Assembly (NCBI GenBank): GCA_029817715.1
Contig: JARUPY010000546.1
Coordinates: 58,754 to 122,753 of the forward strand
Source: Melastoma dodecandrum
Lineage: Eukaryota; Streptophyta; Magnoliopsida; Myrtales; Melastomataceae
Reading direction: 5' to 3'
Length of the DNA: 64,000 bases
Part shown: positions 24,712-36,720 of the stretch, one piece after another
How the letters are laid out: each line of letters opens with the position of its first letter
Position numbering within the stretch: position 1 is the stretch's first letter
Position numbers and translations under genes: made by a program
The notes under the pieces: generated by a model
Told to the model about the DNA's origin: nothing
Databases searched by the model: none
Seen by the model: only the letters and a program-made list of their open reading frames with translations

Positions 24712-25022
24712 CCGGGTGACCTTAAAATCTAAAAGACAGATCCTGAAAAAGACCAAACAAATTTTACTTGCCAGTTTCTTGAGTCATTTGAAGCTGTAGG
24801 AGAAATCTATTCCTCTTGTTTATTCCTTCTTCTTTCCTTGTGTTTGGGCGATGAATAAGATTTTGTACGAGGAAAAGACAGTTTGGCGTGGCGCAGCATA
24901 ACTAATTAAAGGAGAGGAGGGATAACGAACAGTTATTAACGAGGGGAGTTTAGTTAATTATAGAAACAAGTTAAATAAATTAAGGGGTGTCCTAAAACAT
25001 CTCTCCAACTATATAGATTATT

Positions 25023-25095
25023 TGGGCCTAGGCCCATGCGGCCATTATGGGCCCGGCCTCTCCCGTTATAAGAATACTTAGAAAACCCTAACCCT
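25023..25095 (+). promoter_or_regulatory. Site II elements and telo-box of the RPL14 promoter
   Basis: The palindrome TGGGCCTAGGCCCA (25023-25036) gives two face-to-face TGGGCC/T site II elements, with a third copy in ATTATGGGCCCGG (25044-25056). The telo-box AAACCCTAACCCTAA lies at 25083-25094. Site II bound by TCP factors plus a telo-box is the standard arrangement for plant ribosomal-protein genes. The same 460-bp interval separates the divergent GLTP1 start, so both genes may share it. Confidence 0.85.
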
Positions 25096-25130
25096 AAGAA
25101 AACCCTGAACAATCAATCTTCTCCGTTCCT

Positions 25131-25150
25131 CCGCCGCCGCCGCCGCCGCC
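25131..25150 (+). repeat. (CCG)n microsatellite in RPL14 leader
   Basis: About seven CCG/GCC units lie in the predicted 5' UTR, 20-40 bases upstream of the start codon. A length-variable GC-rich tract here could affect leader structure. Confidence 0.8.
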
Positions 25151-25170
25151 CCTTGGTCCTCCGTCGAACG

Positions 25171-26477
25171 ATGGTGAACCTGTCTTTACTTCGCTTAAAT
25201 AATGGAGAAAATTGGCGGTGTTGGTTTTGTTGAGGGTGTTGTGCTTTTTGTTGTGTGGATGGTAGCCTTTCAAGAGGTTCGTGGAGATCGGGCGGGTGGC
25301 TCTCGTCAACTACGGGAAGGAATACGGGAGGCTTGTCGTCATCGTCGATGTCGTCGATCAGAACAGGGTAAGTGCGGGAAATGATCCGCCGCTGGTTTTT
25401 GTTTGTTATTGAGCTTGCGATCTGCTCTTTGCTTTCTTGATTTGCTGTGATCGTAGTTACTCTCTTTCGAGGTTTCCACGTCATAAGGTTTGTAGCAAAA
25501 GATTAACTTCTCGTGCGAGTGCCTTTTGATGGGGTTATGGATCTTGATGTGTTACTTGTTTCAGCAGTTCTGTATTTCCACTTAGATGTACTGCTGAAGT
25601 TAGTACACGATTAGTCTGTTGGTGTTCATGGATATCCATGCATTAGCGGTCGGTTTAAGTGTGGGCTCCTTAAGGTATTAAACATGCCCCGTGAAGAAAC
25701 TTTGTTCGAGCTTTCCTTTTCGCCTACTAATTTAGATTATGTTTTTCGTCAAAAAGCAATGAAATGTTTCTGCTTATGGTTTCCAAGACTCTGTGAACTG
25801 AGCTGAGCAAGACAGGTTAAGCTGACTGTATTCTCCTCACAAAGCTCCATGATGTTCTTTTGAACTGAGTTCGGATTTTGCTGTTCGTTGAGTAACGGAT
25901 AATGTTGGATTCATGGCGTTTGGTCTTATATCGGACTAACATTAATGCAGAGAGGTCATCTTATTCTGCTTTCTCTGTTTACTTGTTAGGCCCTTGTGGA
26001 TGCTCCCGACATGGTTAGGACACAGATGAATTTTAAGAGGCTTTCCCTAACAGACATTAAAATTGACATCAGTAGGGTCCCCAAAAAGAAGACTCTCATT
26101 GCAGCCATGAAGGAAGCTGGTACACCGGAAGACCCTTTCTGGATATAGTCTGTATGTTGGAATCAGTTATGTTGGATTAAATTTCCTTTGGTGATAACTT
26201 TACGTTGTTATGCCAGACGTTCAAGGTAGATGGGAGAAAAGTTCTTGGGGCAGGAAGCTTATTGTGCAGAAGAGGAGAGCTGCCTTGAACGACTTTGACA
26301 GGTTCAAGGTCATGTTAGCTAAGATCAAGGTATGTCACTACAACCTTTTATCTTCAATATTCTCTGCAGCTTCTTTTATATGAGATTTTCACGCCTTGTT
26401 CATTTTGGCTGCTTTGTTTACAGAGGGGTGGACTCATCAGGAAAGAGCTTTCGAAGTTGAAGAAAGAATCTTCCTAA
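25171..26477 (+). CDS. RPL14: 60S ribosomal protein L14 (eL14)
   Basis: A component of the large cytosolic ribosomal subunit. Five coding exons: 25171-25173, 25266-25367, 25990-26119, 26217-26329, 26424-26477; 133 residues, the usual plant length. The first coding exon is only the ATG, followed at once by a GT donor; exon 2 then gives [17 protein letters not shown]. Later parts include [48 protein letters not shown] and a Lys-rich tail. The TOP-like pyrimidine leader, telo-box and site II elements upstream fit a highly expressed ribosomal-protein gene. The intron after exon 2 is ~620 bases, common for such genes. Confidence 0.94.
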
Positions 26478-26552
26478 ATTTTCTCTTTCGTTCAGATTCC
26501 ATGGTGTCATTTGAAAGTTGTAGCTTTGTTTGTTTGGTTTGAGTTTGAGGAA

Positions 26553-27297
26553 TCAACCAGCGAACGACAGAATCATTGAACTGTCCTCCCTGAAATGCTG
26601 CACATTTATCAAATTTTGGAGATTTTGAGGTGGCTGATTTTGTCTACTAAATGGAGAATCACTGACATCAAATGTAACTTCATCCTCCAAGCCAAGTATT
26701 ACAATCAACATCAGAACTACCAGGAGGCCCTCGGTGTTCATTTACCTGTTCACGATGTGTAACATGTTTAGCAACTCAGCCACTTCAAAGTGCACATTGA
26801 GAATGTCCGCTGTTCTTCTGAGAACTCTCCGGACTGGCCTGTACTCGGCCATATCTGCTTATCTTTGTCAGTAGAAAAGTTTGATAGCCAAACTTCTTGG
26901 CTGATTCTGATGTCTGCATCATACAACCAAACCAAAAAAAAAAAGTATGGGTGGATGAAGTACTTAAAAGAAGGGTTGTCTTCCGTTCTTCACCTTGAAT
27001 TCAGCATATGCGAAGTAATTTGATGAACCCAGGGAAAAGGTTAGTAGAGCTGTTAAGGCCAAAGGTGAGAGGTTCCTTCAGTTGCTGCAAGGTTAATTCT
27101 TCCCTCAGTCCCTTTATCTTGTTCGTTTTTTGCAGGTTCTTGAGCACAGTGCTGGGGAAGTCGGGATCCGTGGTGTTTTTGGGGATCAAAACCATGCCAC
27201 CAGTGCCATCAGCCGAAGTTGATTCAACATATTCAGAGATACAGTGAGATTTAAAATATCCATCGATAGCCAGTGCAGCAGCTGGCAGTTCTGCCAT
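26553..27297 (-). other. Unrecognised coding-like segments (minus strand)
   Basis: Two stretches read like protein on the minus strand but do not form a gene I can name. One (27297-27001) opens MAELPAAALAIDGYFKSH and runs 98 codons. The other (about 26850-26773) reads MAEYRPVRRVLRRTADILNV and ends at a possible donor AACAG|GTAAAT; a further open stretch lies at 26741-26553. Alternative plus-strand readings also exist (27008-27247). They could be exons of a small gene, a gene relic, or chance. No promoter or full reading was found. Confidence 0.25.
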
Positions 27298-28234
27298 GGA
27301 ACTACCATGTCAAAGTAATGAAAGATGTAATACTTTTACATCCGGAGAAGTGTTCTTATTAGGGTATATTTCGGCGACAATTTTCAACTGCCGGTGATGA
27401 TAAAATCAGGTGCTTAGGGCCTAAATGGCTGTCTCCTTCGTGATAAACAAATACATTTTCACGCAAGGAATACAAGTCTCACATCCTAAAATAAGCATTG
27501 GTTTAGCCGAGGTATGAAGCTGAACATAAAATAACACACTTTCCAGGACAGACAGAAGGAAGGCTCGGTGACAGTCTTATCAAATTGTTTTTCCCTATTT
27601 TTCTCTCATCCGGATGAATCGACGCCTTCGAGGTATGCTTAATAATAACATTGGTCATCAAATTATTTTACAAATCAGAGTTTTTAATTTTAAAATTTCT
27701 TAACTAATGTTTATAAATCGATATTTGATACGTTGAAATTAGTGTTTTGAGCAAAGACTTTACCCTTAAAACATTGAGAAAATCGATATTTCAGAACATT
27801 CCTCGGGCAGGCAAAGCTGTTAGTCATTTTGCCAGTATGAAAGAAATTCAGATTTTTTACCCGCTTTTGCCTGCACTTTTTCTTCCTCAGTAGGGACAAG
27901 TAATTTGTTTTTTTGGGCAGGAGAGACCAACAAACTTGAGATTTGTTTAATATCCAAACTAAAAAGAGAAAATGTATATTCCTACCAAAAGCCGAAGTCT
28001 TTAAATTTCATAATGGTCATTACATTTTTACACAACAGCGAAACGACATTGCAAATTCAAGGACCACCCATATGATGAGATGTTTCCCGTGTTTGGGAAG
28101 GCAAATTCTTATGCCGCGCTTCTCTTCTCCCCGCTCTTGCCCCGGAAAGGAGATAACAAGGAGAAGGAACGGCTTGCTACGGAAACATCGGAACAATCGG
28201 ATCAGTAGTAAGCACAAACTTTACGCCTAGACTC
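27298..28234. other. Intergenic, downstream of the CIP7-like gene
   Basis: No gene is seen on either strand. It is AT-rich with two copies of AATCGATATTT (near 27716 and 27781) and should hold the 3' UTR of the minus-strand CIP7-like gene at its right end. Confidence 0.5.
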
Positions 28235-31200
28235 TTACTGGGTTGGTAGAAGCCGAAGATGCTTACACTTTTTGGGAGTGGTAGAAGCCGTTGGAGTCTC
28301 ATCTTGGTATATTAGATTCTTCAATGTACTTGCTGACACACAGAAGCAGAGAAAAAGGCGAGCATGGCATCAGTGTAGAAAAGACATCAAGCAGTTCTCC
28401 TAGAGCATGTCATCTGTCTACTACAAGACTTACAGCAACCTCATGGAATGCTAGTAGGAAGAGAACTAAAGAGCGAAGAGCATGAAAGATATCCATCTAA
28501 TATTTAATGGCCTGCAATAATGGGGGACTATAAATTGAAAGATTCACCAACGATTTTGTTGACAGGCCGACAAAGACGAAACTCTTGACTGGAATATTCA
28601 GTAGATGTAACAAGAAGTGTCCAAACGTTGAACCCTGTGAGACAAGGATCTGGGATGGACATTTTTTTTTCTCCCGCATTGTCAAAGACCCTTGCCCTAT
28701 GTCATTTAAAATTTATAAAATATCGGTCCCTTGCCCTGTGAACTGATTTTCCCGACAGAGACTCTCACTTGGAGCAATGGACATCAGGTAATTCTGGATC
28801 GGCGATGACCAATAAATCAGTAAAGCGGACGTTCAATGAGAGAAGATTTTACCTTCGTTTGAATGACTCGTATGACTTGCATGATTATCTGCATCCAACT
28901 CTATGACACCGACATTATCCAGTTCACCAACATGTTCAGAAGAAGCCGAATCACTGCTTTTCCGGCCAAACTTCCACAATTTTCTGACTTTTTTGGACGA
29001 CGACTCCTGTTGCTGCTTTTCAACAGTTTCTGGCACATTCTTCGTTCCCATAGCATGTGAATCAGTTACATGAACTCTGACAGATTCAGGACCTTCAGTT
29101 GTAATACCTTGGAATGATGGCAGCGCCTTGCAATACTCTGAATTTTTCGTGCATGGATCTTCTAAGGAAAAGTTCCGGGCATATGGAGCTTGATAAGGTT
29201 TTCCGTTACTGGGTGAACACTCTAAATTATATGTCTTAACCTGAAATAAAGGGGTAACTGTTAGAAAAGATGTGCACATCTTCTAAAATTTCCTTGACAG
29301 AAAGGGTGGAAACTACAGCTCCCGAGGCTCTGCAAACTAATCAGAACATTGGAGCTAACTCAAGTAACGACACACTTTCTTGATGAAGCATTTGAGTTGG
29401 AAAGACTGGCTACCTGAGGATCACGGATTTGTGCTGACACTTCAACTGCATCGCTTTTTACAATGGCCGGAGCATTTGGTGAGTGTCCATTGACATTAGT
29501 CAGCAATTGATCTTGTTTTTTGGTGCTTATATCATCATCATGATGCTTCTTTGAAAAATGACCTTTGTCTTGGAAGGCGCTAGACGAAGGATTGTGAGGC
29601 TTTTCAGGTTCAAGCATCAGAACAGTCTTCTCTACAATAGAGGAATCATCACCATCACCCATACGAGTAATTCCAACAAAACCGCTTCTTGGGTTATCTT
29701 GCTTATTCCCACTTACAGCTGATGCACTGTTCACATTTGAAGGTTTGTAAGTCCTAATCTTCAATTCAGGTAGGCTCGCGGCCTTACTCTCATCCAAGCT
29801 GATAATTGCAGATATTTGTTTGCTATCACTTAATCTAGACATCCGTTGTCGTACTGCATTCACACTTTGAGGTTTAAGTGAGGGTCCGATTCCACTGCTC
29901 ATCATTTTAGGCTCTGATAATCTTCTAATTCTAGCCATGGATGCCTTCGCATCAGGTTTTACACTGCTACTGTCCTTTAATTCCTTAGTCAAGGAAGGTA
30001 CTGAGCGGCTTAGCCTGCTTGCAGCTGACTGTTTGACAGATTGGATGGTTCCTGCAGGGTTAGTTCTCTTTGAAGTCCTCTCAAGAGGAGATGACAAACT
30101 TTGCCCTGCATCAGTGAACTTAGACGGCTTGGGAGAAGGAAAAAGCTTATTTGGTATACTCTTTCTCTCTAAATGTGAGGATGACCGACCAGGAACAGAA
30201 TTACTCCTAGCAGCAATTCGCTTTTGCCTCTCCAGCTTCAAGGACTCCAGTCTCTTTAATTGTTCCTCCTCCTGGTGACAGAAAAAAGAAAAACCATTTA
30301 CGTCGGTAGAAATCAAAGCAGATAATCAGTCTCATTTCCTAACATTCTATTCTGAAAAATAAGATAGTAAAAATTGAATATCTCATGCTATGGCAGGACA
30401 ATCACTTTTTCTTTCTTGACTTTCTGAAGATCAGCCTTGTAAGATCTCATCCGTTCAGCTCGGGCCCGAGCTTCATCCAGTGGACTCAGTTTTGTAGGTT
30501 TGCTCTTCCTTATTGGTCCGGTAGTCCTAGCAGCATCACGAGTGAGTTTCATTTTCTGGTCCTTAGCTTCCCTCTTAGGTCCTTGGTTCTTAGCAGCCAC
30601 TGCCTTCTCATTCTTACTTGGCATGGAGCCCTTCGGTCTTCGGTCCGGCATTTCATAATCGAGAGCTGGGTCATAACTACTAGACCCTCTGTCAGCTTCT
30701 CTTTCAGGCATCAAGCTCGTGTAATCTGGCTCATAGTTAGGCCGAGCTTTCTTAGTCACTTTATCTGTCAGCTGGCTACCAGTTGGAAACTCTGAGTGAA
30801 TCTCCAGCATAGTGCCTTCAATATTGGAGGAATTGAACCTCAATGAAGCAATGTACCCGTCATCAGTTGCATTGTAAGATCTTGAATTCGATCCCCTGGG
30901 AGCACTTTTATGGATATTTTCCAAAGATAGATCTGACGGAGAAATACCAGATTCGCCATCTCTTCCCTGAACCACAAAGTCATCAGCATCAGTCATCCTA
31001 TATGCATTTCTTCTGCCATTTACACCATTAGGATGTGCATCAGATGAGCCTCTGCTACTTTGCTGATCACCCGTTCTAGATATCATCATTTCATCACCAG
31101 ATGCCCGTCGCCTATAGGTTGAACTACCACTCATTCCTTGAATGTCTGCATAATCCTCTTCATATTGACCATCATCACCTCCACCAACAGCTAAAGGGTC

Positions 31201-34200
31201 ATTGGTAGCTCCTTTTTTACGTCTTTTAATCTTAGCATCCCTTTCCATTGAGAACATGCCTTTATTTGCTGTTCTATCTTCTTCGTTGTCCTTCAGCAAG
31301 AGATTCTGGAATGCTTGCCAGTGTCCTCCATCTATTTCATTATCATAGGAAGCCTCATTTCTGTCCAATATAAGGTTTCCGCTTCTTGCCAATGTGCCAG
31401 CCGTCACTTCATCATCTCCCCTACCAGGCCCTGAAGCAGAATTTGGTTCCCCATGTGACCCGATCTCCTCCTTTGAAGAGATGTAGTTGATGTTACGTAT
31501 CACAACCTTGCCTGATTTCTTTTTATCAGAACTCCCACGCCTCTTTCTTTGCATTTTAGTTTCTTCCTCTGAGTCAGATTCATCAGAGTTATTCACATCA
31601 GAATCCTCCCCAGAGGCCTCTGATTCCGAAGAAGGTTGTTTTCCATTGTGAGAACGCCTCTGAAGACGCGATTTATGAACAGTTTTTGACCTTTGATCCT
31701 GGACAGGTGAAAACATTGGCTGGAAGTATGGGCCGTTTGCTGGGTAGTTGGGATAGTAAGGCATTGGAGCCATTTGGTATGGTTGATAGCCAGGTGGAGC
31801 ACCCGGTGGCGATTGAAATTGCCAAGGAGGAAAAATTGGGTTTGGGTATTGTCCCTGGATGTGCTCCTGCTGGCCTGCTGGCACTTGGTGATTCATTGGG
31901 GACTTCTCACCTGGCAAACGAAACTGGAAGCATAAACGGCGTTGACAATCACACACAAAATTGCTTCCACCACTGCCATTTCCAGCGGCATTAATGCACA
32001 CTAATACCATTAAGGTACAAATGATCCCCACATCAGTAGGCGGAAGAAAGAAGCCAAACCATTGTTCTGAGATGGGGACATTTCCTGGTTAGATGCATCA
32101 GCAAGCACAATGCCAGAAGCACTCATTGCCATGAAGTTTGATTGAGCAGATATTTCTTCAGCTGCTTCTATCTCCAGCCATTGGCCGCTCTCATGTTTTT
32201 TCTTCCACAAATCTATAAATCTCTTGCACGCTTCCCTGTTTAAAAAAAAAAACATACTTCATGCCTTTTCACCGTTCTGGAATGATCAAACAACCTAACA
32301 TACTTCATTTTATATGAGAACCAAGACAGATGGCTGCCTCGGATGTGATATGGGTAAGATGACGAGCAGCTCACAGGACTGTAATCATAATCACACATAC
32401 CGTGCAAGTAACAATGTATGGCAGCCTACAAATCCATAGTGCCTTACATCAATCGAGTTGCACCAAAGCATTGAGCAAATGAAATCAGTGTATCCATAAT
32501 GTCAATGTCAAACCCAGCAGCCACAGCACGTGCAAAGGCCATCCCTTGCTCTTTCCGCAGGACATTTCTGCGAGTCTCTAGGACCTTCAGAATATTGACT
32601 CTAAGGAAACATAGAAAGCTGCAGTCAGTACGCAGAAACACTACATTTTACATAAAAGAGAAAACACTTTCAGACAAACAATTCAAGCTATCCATTTGCT
32701 TCTTTTAGTTGGCGTAAACCAAATTTTATTATATATGTATCAGAGAAAGCATCCTGTGGTTTACAGAAACATCAACATAAAATGTTCTCTTCAAATGTAT
32801 ACATACTTTGAATCTCCTTCTTGTATAGAGGATCCGTTAGGTTCCAGGGCCTGAGAATCTGGCTGTCATGTACAGAAGGCAGAAAGAAGTAAAGAATGCA
32901 CTCTAAACTGTAGATTATAAAAGAACTTGAGAAATGAACAAGGGAAGCAAAATTTGATTACTCGCGGACCTTGTAAAGCACAATGGCTTTGTCCTCATCG
33001 GTATTCAAAAAAGACTTTGCAGCTGCAATAAGTCGCACAGATGACACGTAAGATGCAAAGGCAACGATTTGGTTTAAGGTAGCATGAATGTATGGCATTA
33101 AATTGAAATATAACGACTGACATCAAAATTTGGATTAACGTACTACATGAAAATTTCCCGCGAAATATGTGATCATTTTAATTATTACCATAGTTTTAAA
33201 ATACAAATTATTATTGCTTTTTATACTTATAGAACTCTGATACAAGTCATGCCTGTATAAAAATAAATGAATAAATAAGCATAGATTGTATAATTCTAGT
33301 CAAATGCATTAGTTTCAGTACCTGCATGGTTTGCAACTGATTTCCCATGCTGTTCCTCAACCTGTGGTAAAACGAAGGATGCAACCACAGTTTAATTTTA
33401 TAAATTGCAAATGATAAGCGCCTATGAATTTTATGAAACTCACTCCATTTTTATTGCTTTGCATCGCAATGGCTTCCTCGATTTGTAAGATCTCTGATTC
33501 CAAAGTATCGACCCGCTCAAGAATCTCAGGGGTGCTAACAAATCGCACAAACCTGTAGAACTTCTTCAAATTAAATAAGCTTGGCAATATTTGGTCTTTA
33601 AATGTTGACGCATCAAAATAAAATGAAATTCATTTTAGGTAAACAAAATAAGAAAGAAATTTTCCTTGATACTGAATGGAGATATATTCCAAAGGAATTG
33701 AGTTGTAGGCGCCATCCACAACACTGAAACATTTACAACAATTCCTATTGTTTCTATCAATTATTTCACTGGAGGAGGTTGATCCTTACTTCCCAAATTA
33801 GTTGAGCAGTTAGTAAAGTCAACATAATCACCATGAATGCAGAACCCCAAAGTTTCACAGGACACTCCAAAATTAAGATGAAAATGAATGAGGTTGCCGA
33901 GAGGAGAAAACTATGCAAACCTTTCAAGAGTTCCCTTGGTGAACCATGTCGCACCGGAGCCAGGCTCTGGCTTGAGTTCAATAGAATAACCTCCGATGGC
34001 CATTTGATCTCGAGCCGCCTTAAGGTGGGCAAGAAAAGGATTTATCAGACCAGAAGCAATCTTTTCTGCCCTTCCATTGGCCAGGATAACCAAGTCACAC
34101 CTGGAAAGACATCAAACAATCAACTTCGATGTTGGCGATAATTGATATGTGCAGTCAATTGGCTTCTGCTGTCACGATCAAGTGCCTTGTAAGGAAACAT

Positions 34201-34500
34201 TTTTAGCAAAACAACTCAAAACAGGAACTCGGCTGTTAAATCATCAGTGTCGCAGTCACTAAAATATTGCTGACTGAAGACTAATCCACTTTGAAAGAAA
34301 ATCATGAGAATCAACACAACTAAGGATCCGACCTCTATGTACCAAATGACTACTCCAGATCCTTTCAAGAACAGCAGCATCTCAGGAAATCCATGAGAAT
34401 CGCCAGTTCAAGTACACGAAGAGAGACAACGGGGTGCTGACCTTGTTCTAGTGGGTGTGAGCTGAAAAACAGCAGCATCAATCCGCGAAGACGACTTCAT
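28235..34500 (-). CDS. COP1-interacting protein 7-like (CIP7-related), 12 exons
   Basis: CIP7-type proteins are large, mostly disordered nuclear proteins; Arabidopsis CIP7 binds COP1 and promotes light-regulated gene expression and anthocyanin/chlorophyll build-up. Exons: 34500-34442, 34100-33921, 33552-33444, 33361-33322, 33022-32970, 32862-32807, 32600-32448, 32235-32060, 31910-30406, 30271-29414, 29240-28853, 28332-28235; ~1,224 residues. The conserved N-terminal module starts MKSSSRIDAAVFQLTPTRTR and includes [38 protein letters not shown] and RRNVLRKEQGMAFARA. Exon 9 is a 501-codon low-complexity block with Pro/Tyr-rich and acidic parts. A Lys/Arg/Glu coiled stretch (QLKRLESLKLERQKRIAARS) spans exons 9/10, and a short C-terminal motif (TLKNLIYQDETPT) is in the last exon. 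It ends CKHLRLLPTQ, shorter than relatives that end in a SLLSPFR-like tail, so the last border is less sure. Confidence 0.88.
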
Positions 34501-36156
34501 TTTCACCACCAAATTCGATGCAGGGCGAACTTTCGTGGTTACCGCTGCCAAGGCCCCAAATCAACTACAGCAATATAAATAAAGGGTCAGCCTCTACCCT
34601 CAGCAGTTCTGTCAACAGTAAAACTAGAGGTAAAGCCAAAACGAAGGAAGAACTTGGGAAAAGAGTTGATCCAAACCTCCCAAACTCCTAGGCTTTCCTT
34701 ACATGCCCAGAACCAGAAATCCGAGCTCCATCGTGGGAATGAACAAAAGGATCGATCTTTATCACTGCCGAGGTGAAAAAGCAAGAATAAAAAAATTGGT
34801 TTTGCAGAGAGAGAAAAGGATGGCATCCGAAGATGACTCTCTCCCTCCCTCCCTCTCTCTCTCCCCCCTCTTCTTATGCTTACACGCTTACTTTGGGCAA
34901 ACTAATCTAGGCTTGATGATATGATTACACTTCCAATCAACATGTGTACTACTAAATAAACTAGTGTTCCTATTTCTGAATTCATTACTCAGAAAGTCCC
35001 ATTTTCTAATTATAATTATGATTTTCAGAACGATTATAGTGATCTATTTTTAATCTCTTTTTTTTTTGTTGAGTTCAGAATTATAATTTCTCATGAAAAC
35101 CGACACTGCAACTGATAGAATAAGTAAAGATACCAACCAACATGAATGAAAAAATAATAAAAGACAGGCTTGATTGACAAAATTTTAGTCAGGTATGTCA
35201 TCTACAAAGACTATTGCCCTACTTTTCCATCGAGAAAGAGGGAATTGTTTAAGTGGATAATCCTCTTTTTTTGCTCCTTGAATGAATTTGGTATTTGTAT
35301 GAGAAAGAATTTGGTTAAAGGGTATCGAAGTGCACCGATTCAGGAGCATTTAATATGTACTGGTAACAGTATCCTTATGCTTATTGTACTTTTGACAATT
35401 ATGATTTTTTATTATTATTTTTAGATGAGTATGGAAATCACAAGCGCGTTAAATTAGTCCAAAACTTACAATTTTACTCTATTTAGGACAGATGACTTGT
35501 TGGGGCTAATAACAAAACCCATCAAAAAAACATATCACTTTTATAAACAATTCGATGATTTTTTTTAGTTTAATGCATCCCTAATTAAAATAAAATTATG
35601 TTATTATAAATTACTAGATTTGTATTTCTTTTGAGATATTTCCTTTTATGTAATTTCTAGTCACGTAATTGGGTTGGCCGACAGAATTGAATGTTTGTCC
35701 CATTTTGGTCTACGAATTTAAATTTCCAAAATGAACATTAAAAAGGGACCCACATGCTACTTTCCTAAAACGACACTCAGAAAATCGATTTAATTCGTCA
35801 TATTTAATTTTATATGACTGGGATTATACTAAAGCGGTTCCTAATTATTTGATTTATCGCATTTATAGAAAGTTTAGATTGAATAATAAAGGTTATGGAT
35901 CCTATAATAAATTGTCAAACTATCGCATAATTCAAGAATATAAATCTGGTACAGTAAAAAAAACTTAAAAAAAAAATGTCGTCAATTGATTGATATTAAT
36001 TTGCCCCCATAACAAAATTAGACTCCGGCTGCATAAGAAAAGAACCAGGGACGAGATTCAATGAATATGAAATCTCAATCATTGAACTCTTTTTACTTGG
36101 ACTCCACCCAAGGAAATCATACATCAAAAAAATTGACAAAACTTGAATTATTCATC
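34501..36156. other. Promoter of the CIP7-like gene and AT-rich intergenic DNA
   Basis: The first ~400 bases should be the 5' leader and promoter of the minus-strand CIP7-like gene. The rest, to 36156, is strongly AT-rich with no ORF over 90 codons and no recognisable feature; its right end is the 3' region of the zinc-finger gene. Confidence 0.6.
34837..34872. repeat. CT-rich microsatellite upstream of the CIP7-like gene
   Basis: CTCTCTCCCTCCCTCCCTCT continues into CT and C runs; on the gene's own strand this is a GA/GGGA tract ~340 bases upstream of the start codon. GA-rich tracts in plant promoters are targets of BPC/GAGA-binding factors; that role is inference. Confidence 0.7.
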
Positions 36157-36720
36157 CTACAACTTCAACGTCAGGTCCAGCACCATCGTACTCGATTTGC
36201 CAGTGTCGTCCGTGCGCCCCCTTTTCCTACTGTCTGCGATTGGCAAGTCGAGTTGACAAAGAAAAGGCTTAGTCTGGTCCCCAGCCGCAGCCTCTGCGTA
36301 TATCTGCCTGACCGCAATTGGAGAGAAAGCCACCGGTTGTGATCTGAATATGTAGTCTGGACTGGCCAGCTGCGGGGATCCCAACGACAGGTTTCTTGGA
36401 GGAATGGTGGCCCTGGTTTGGTTGAGAGGAGGGGCGGCATGTTCTCGTCCCTGGGCAAAAGGAGGGCCTCCTAGCATCAGCTTATTGGTGGGTTGAGCTG
36501 GATTCAAGGGGAGAATACAGGGGAATTGAAAGAGGCCGAAATTGCCCGCCCTCCTTGCCAACTCCATATCTCGGGACACGTGCATGTCGATATGGTTCAC
36601 GAGCGCCACGGAGTTGGCAAACACCTGACCACATAATCGACACGCGACGTGTGCACAGTTGTTAGTCCTTTGCTCCACGAGGCATGGCTCGGCCGAGGGA
36701 ACTTGTATCCTGCCACCCAT
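36157..36720 (-). CDS. Single C2H2 zinc-finger protein with C-terminal EAR motif
   Basis: 187 residues, intronless. One C2H2 finger lies at residues ~28-48 (CRLCGQVFANSVALVNHIDMH, read as C-X2-C-X12-H-X3-H). The plant hallmark QALGGH is absent, replaced by NSVALVNH. The C-terminus is LDLTLKL, an LxLxL EAR repression motif that recruits TOPLESS-type corepressors. A short basic segment SRKRGRTDD near residue 163 could be a nuclear signal. The middle is Pro/Ala/Leu-rich without known domains. The layout of one finger plus a terminal EAR motif is that of small plant repressors acting in development; the exact subfamily is not clear. An upstream exon cannot be excluded. Confidence 0.8.
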   Translation of the reverse strand: MGGRIQVPSAEPCLVEQRTNNCAHVACRLCGQVFANSVALVNHIDMHVSRDMELARRAGNFGLFQFPCILPLNPAQPTNKLMLGGPPFAQGREHAAPPLNQTRATIPPRNLSLGSPQLASPDYIFRSQPVAFSPIAVRQIYAEAAAGDQTKPFLCQLDLPIADSRKRGRTDDTGKSSTMVLDLTLKL

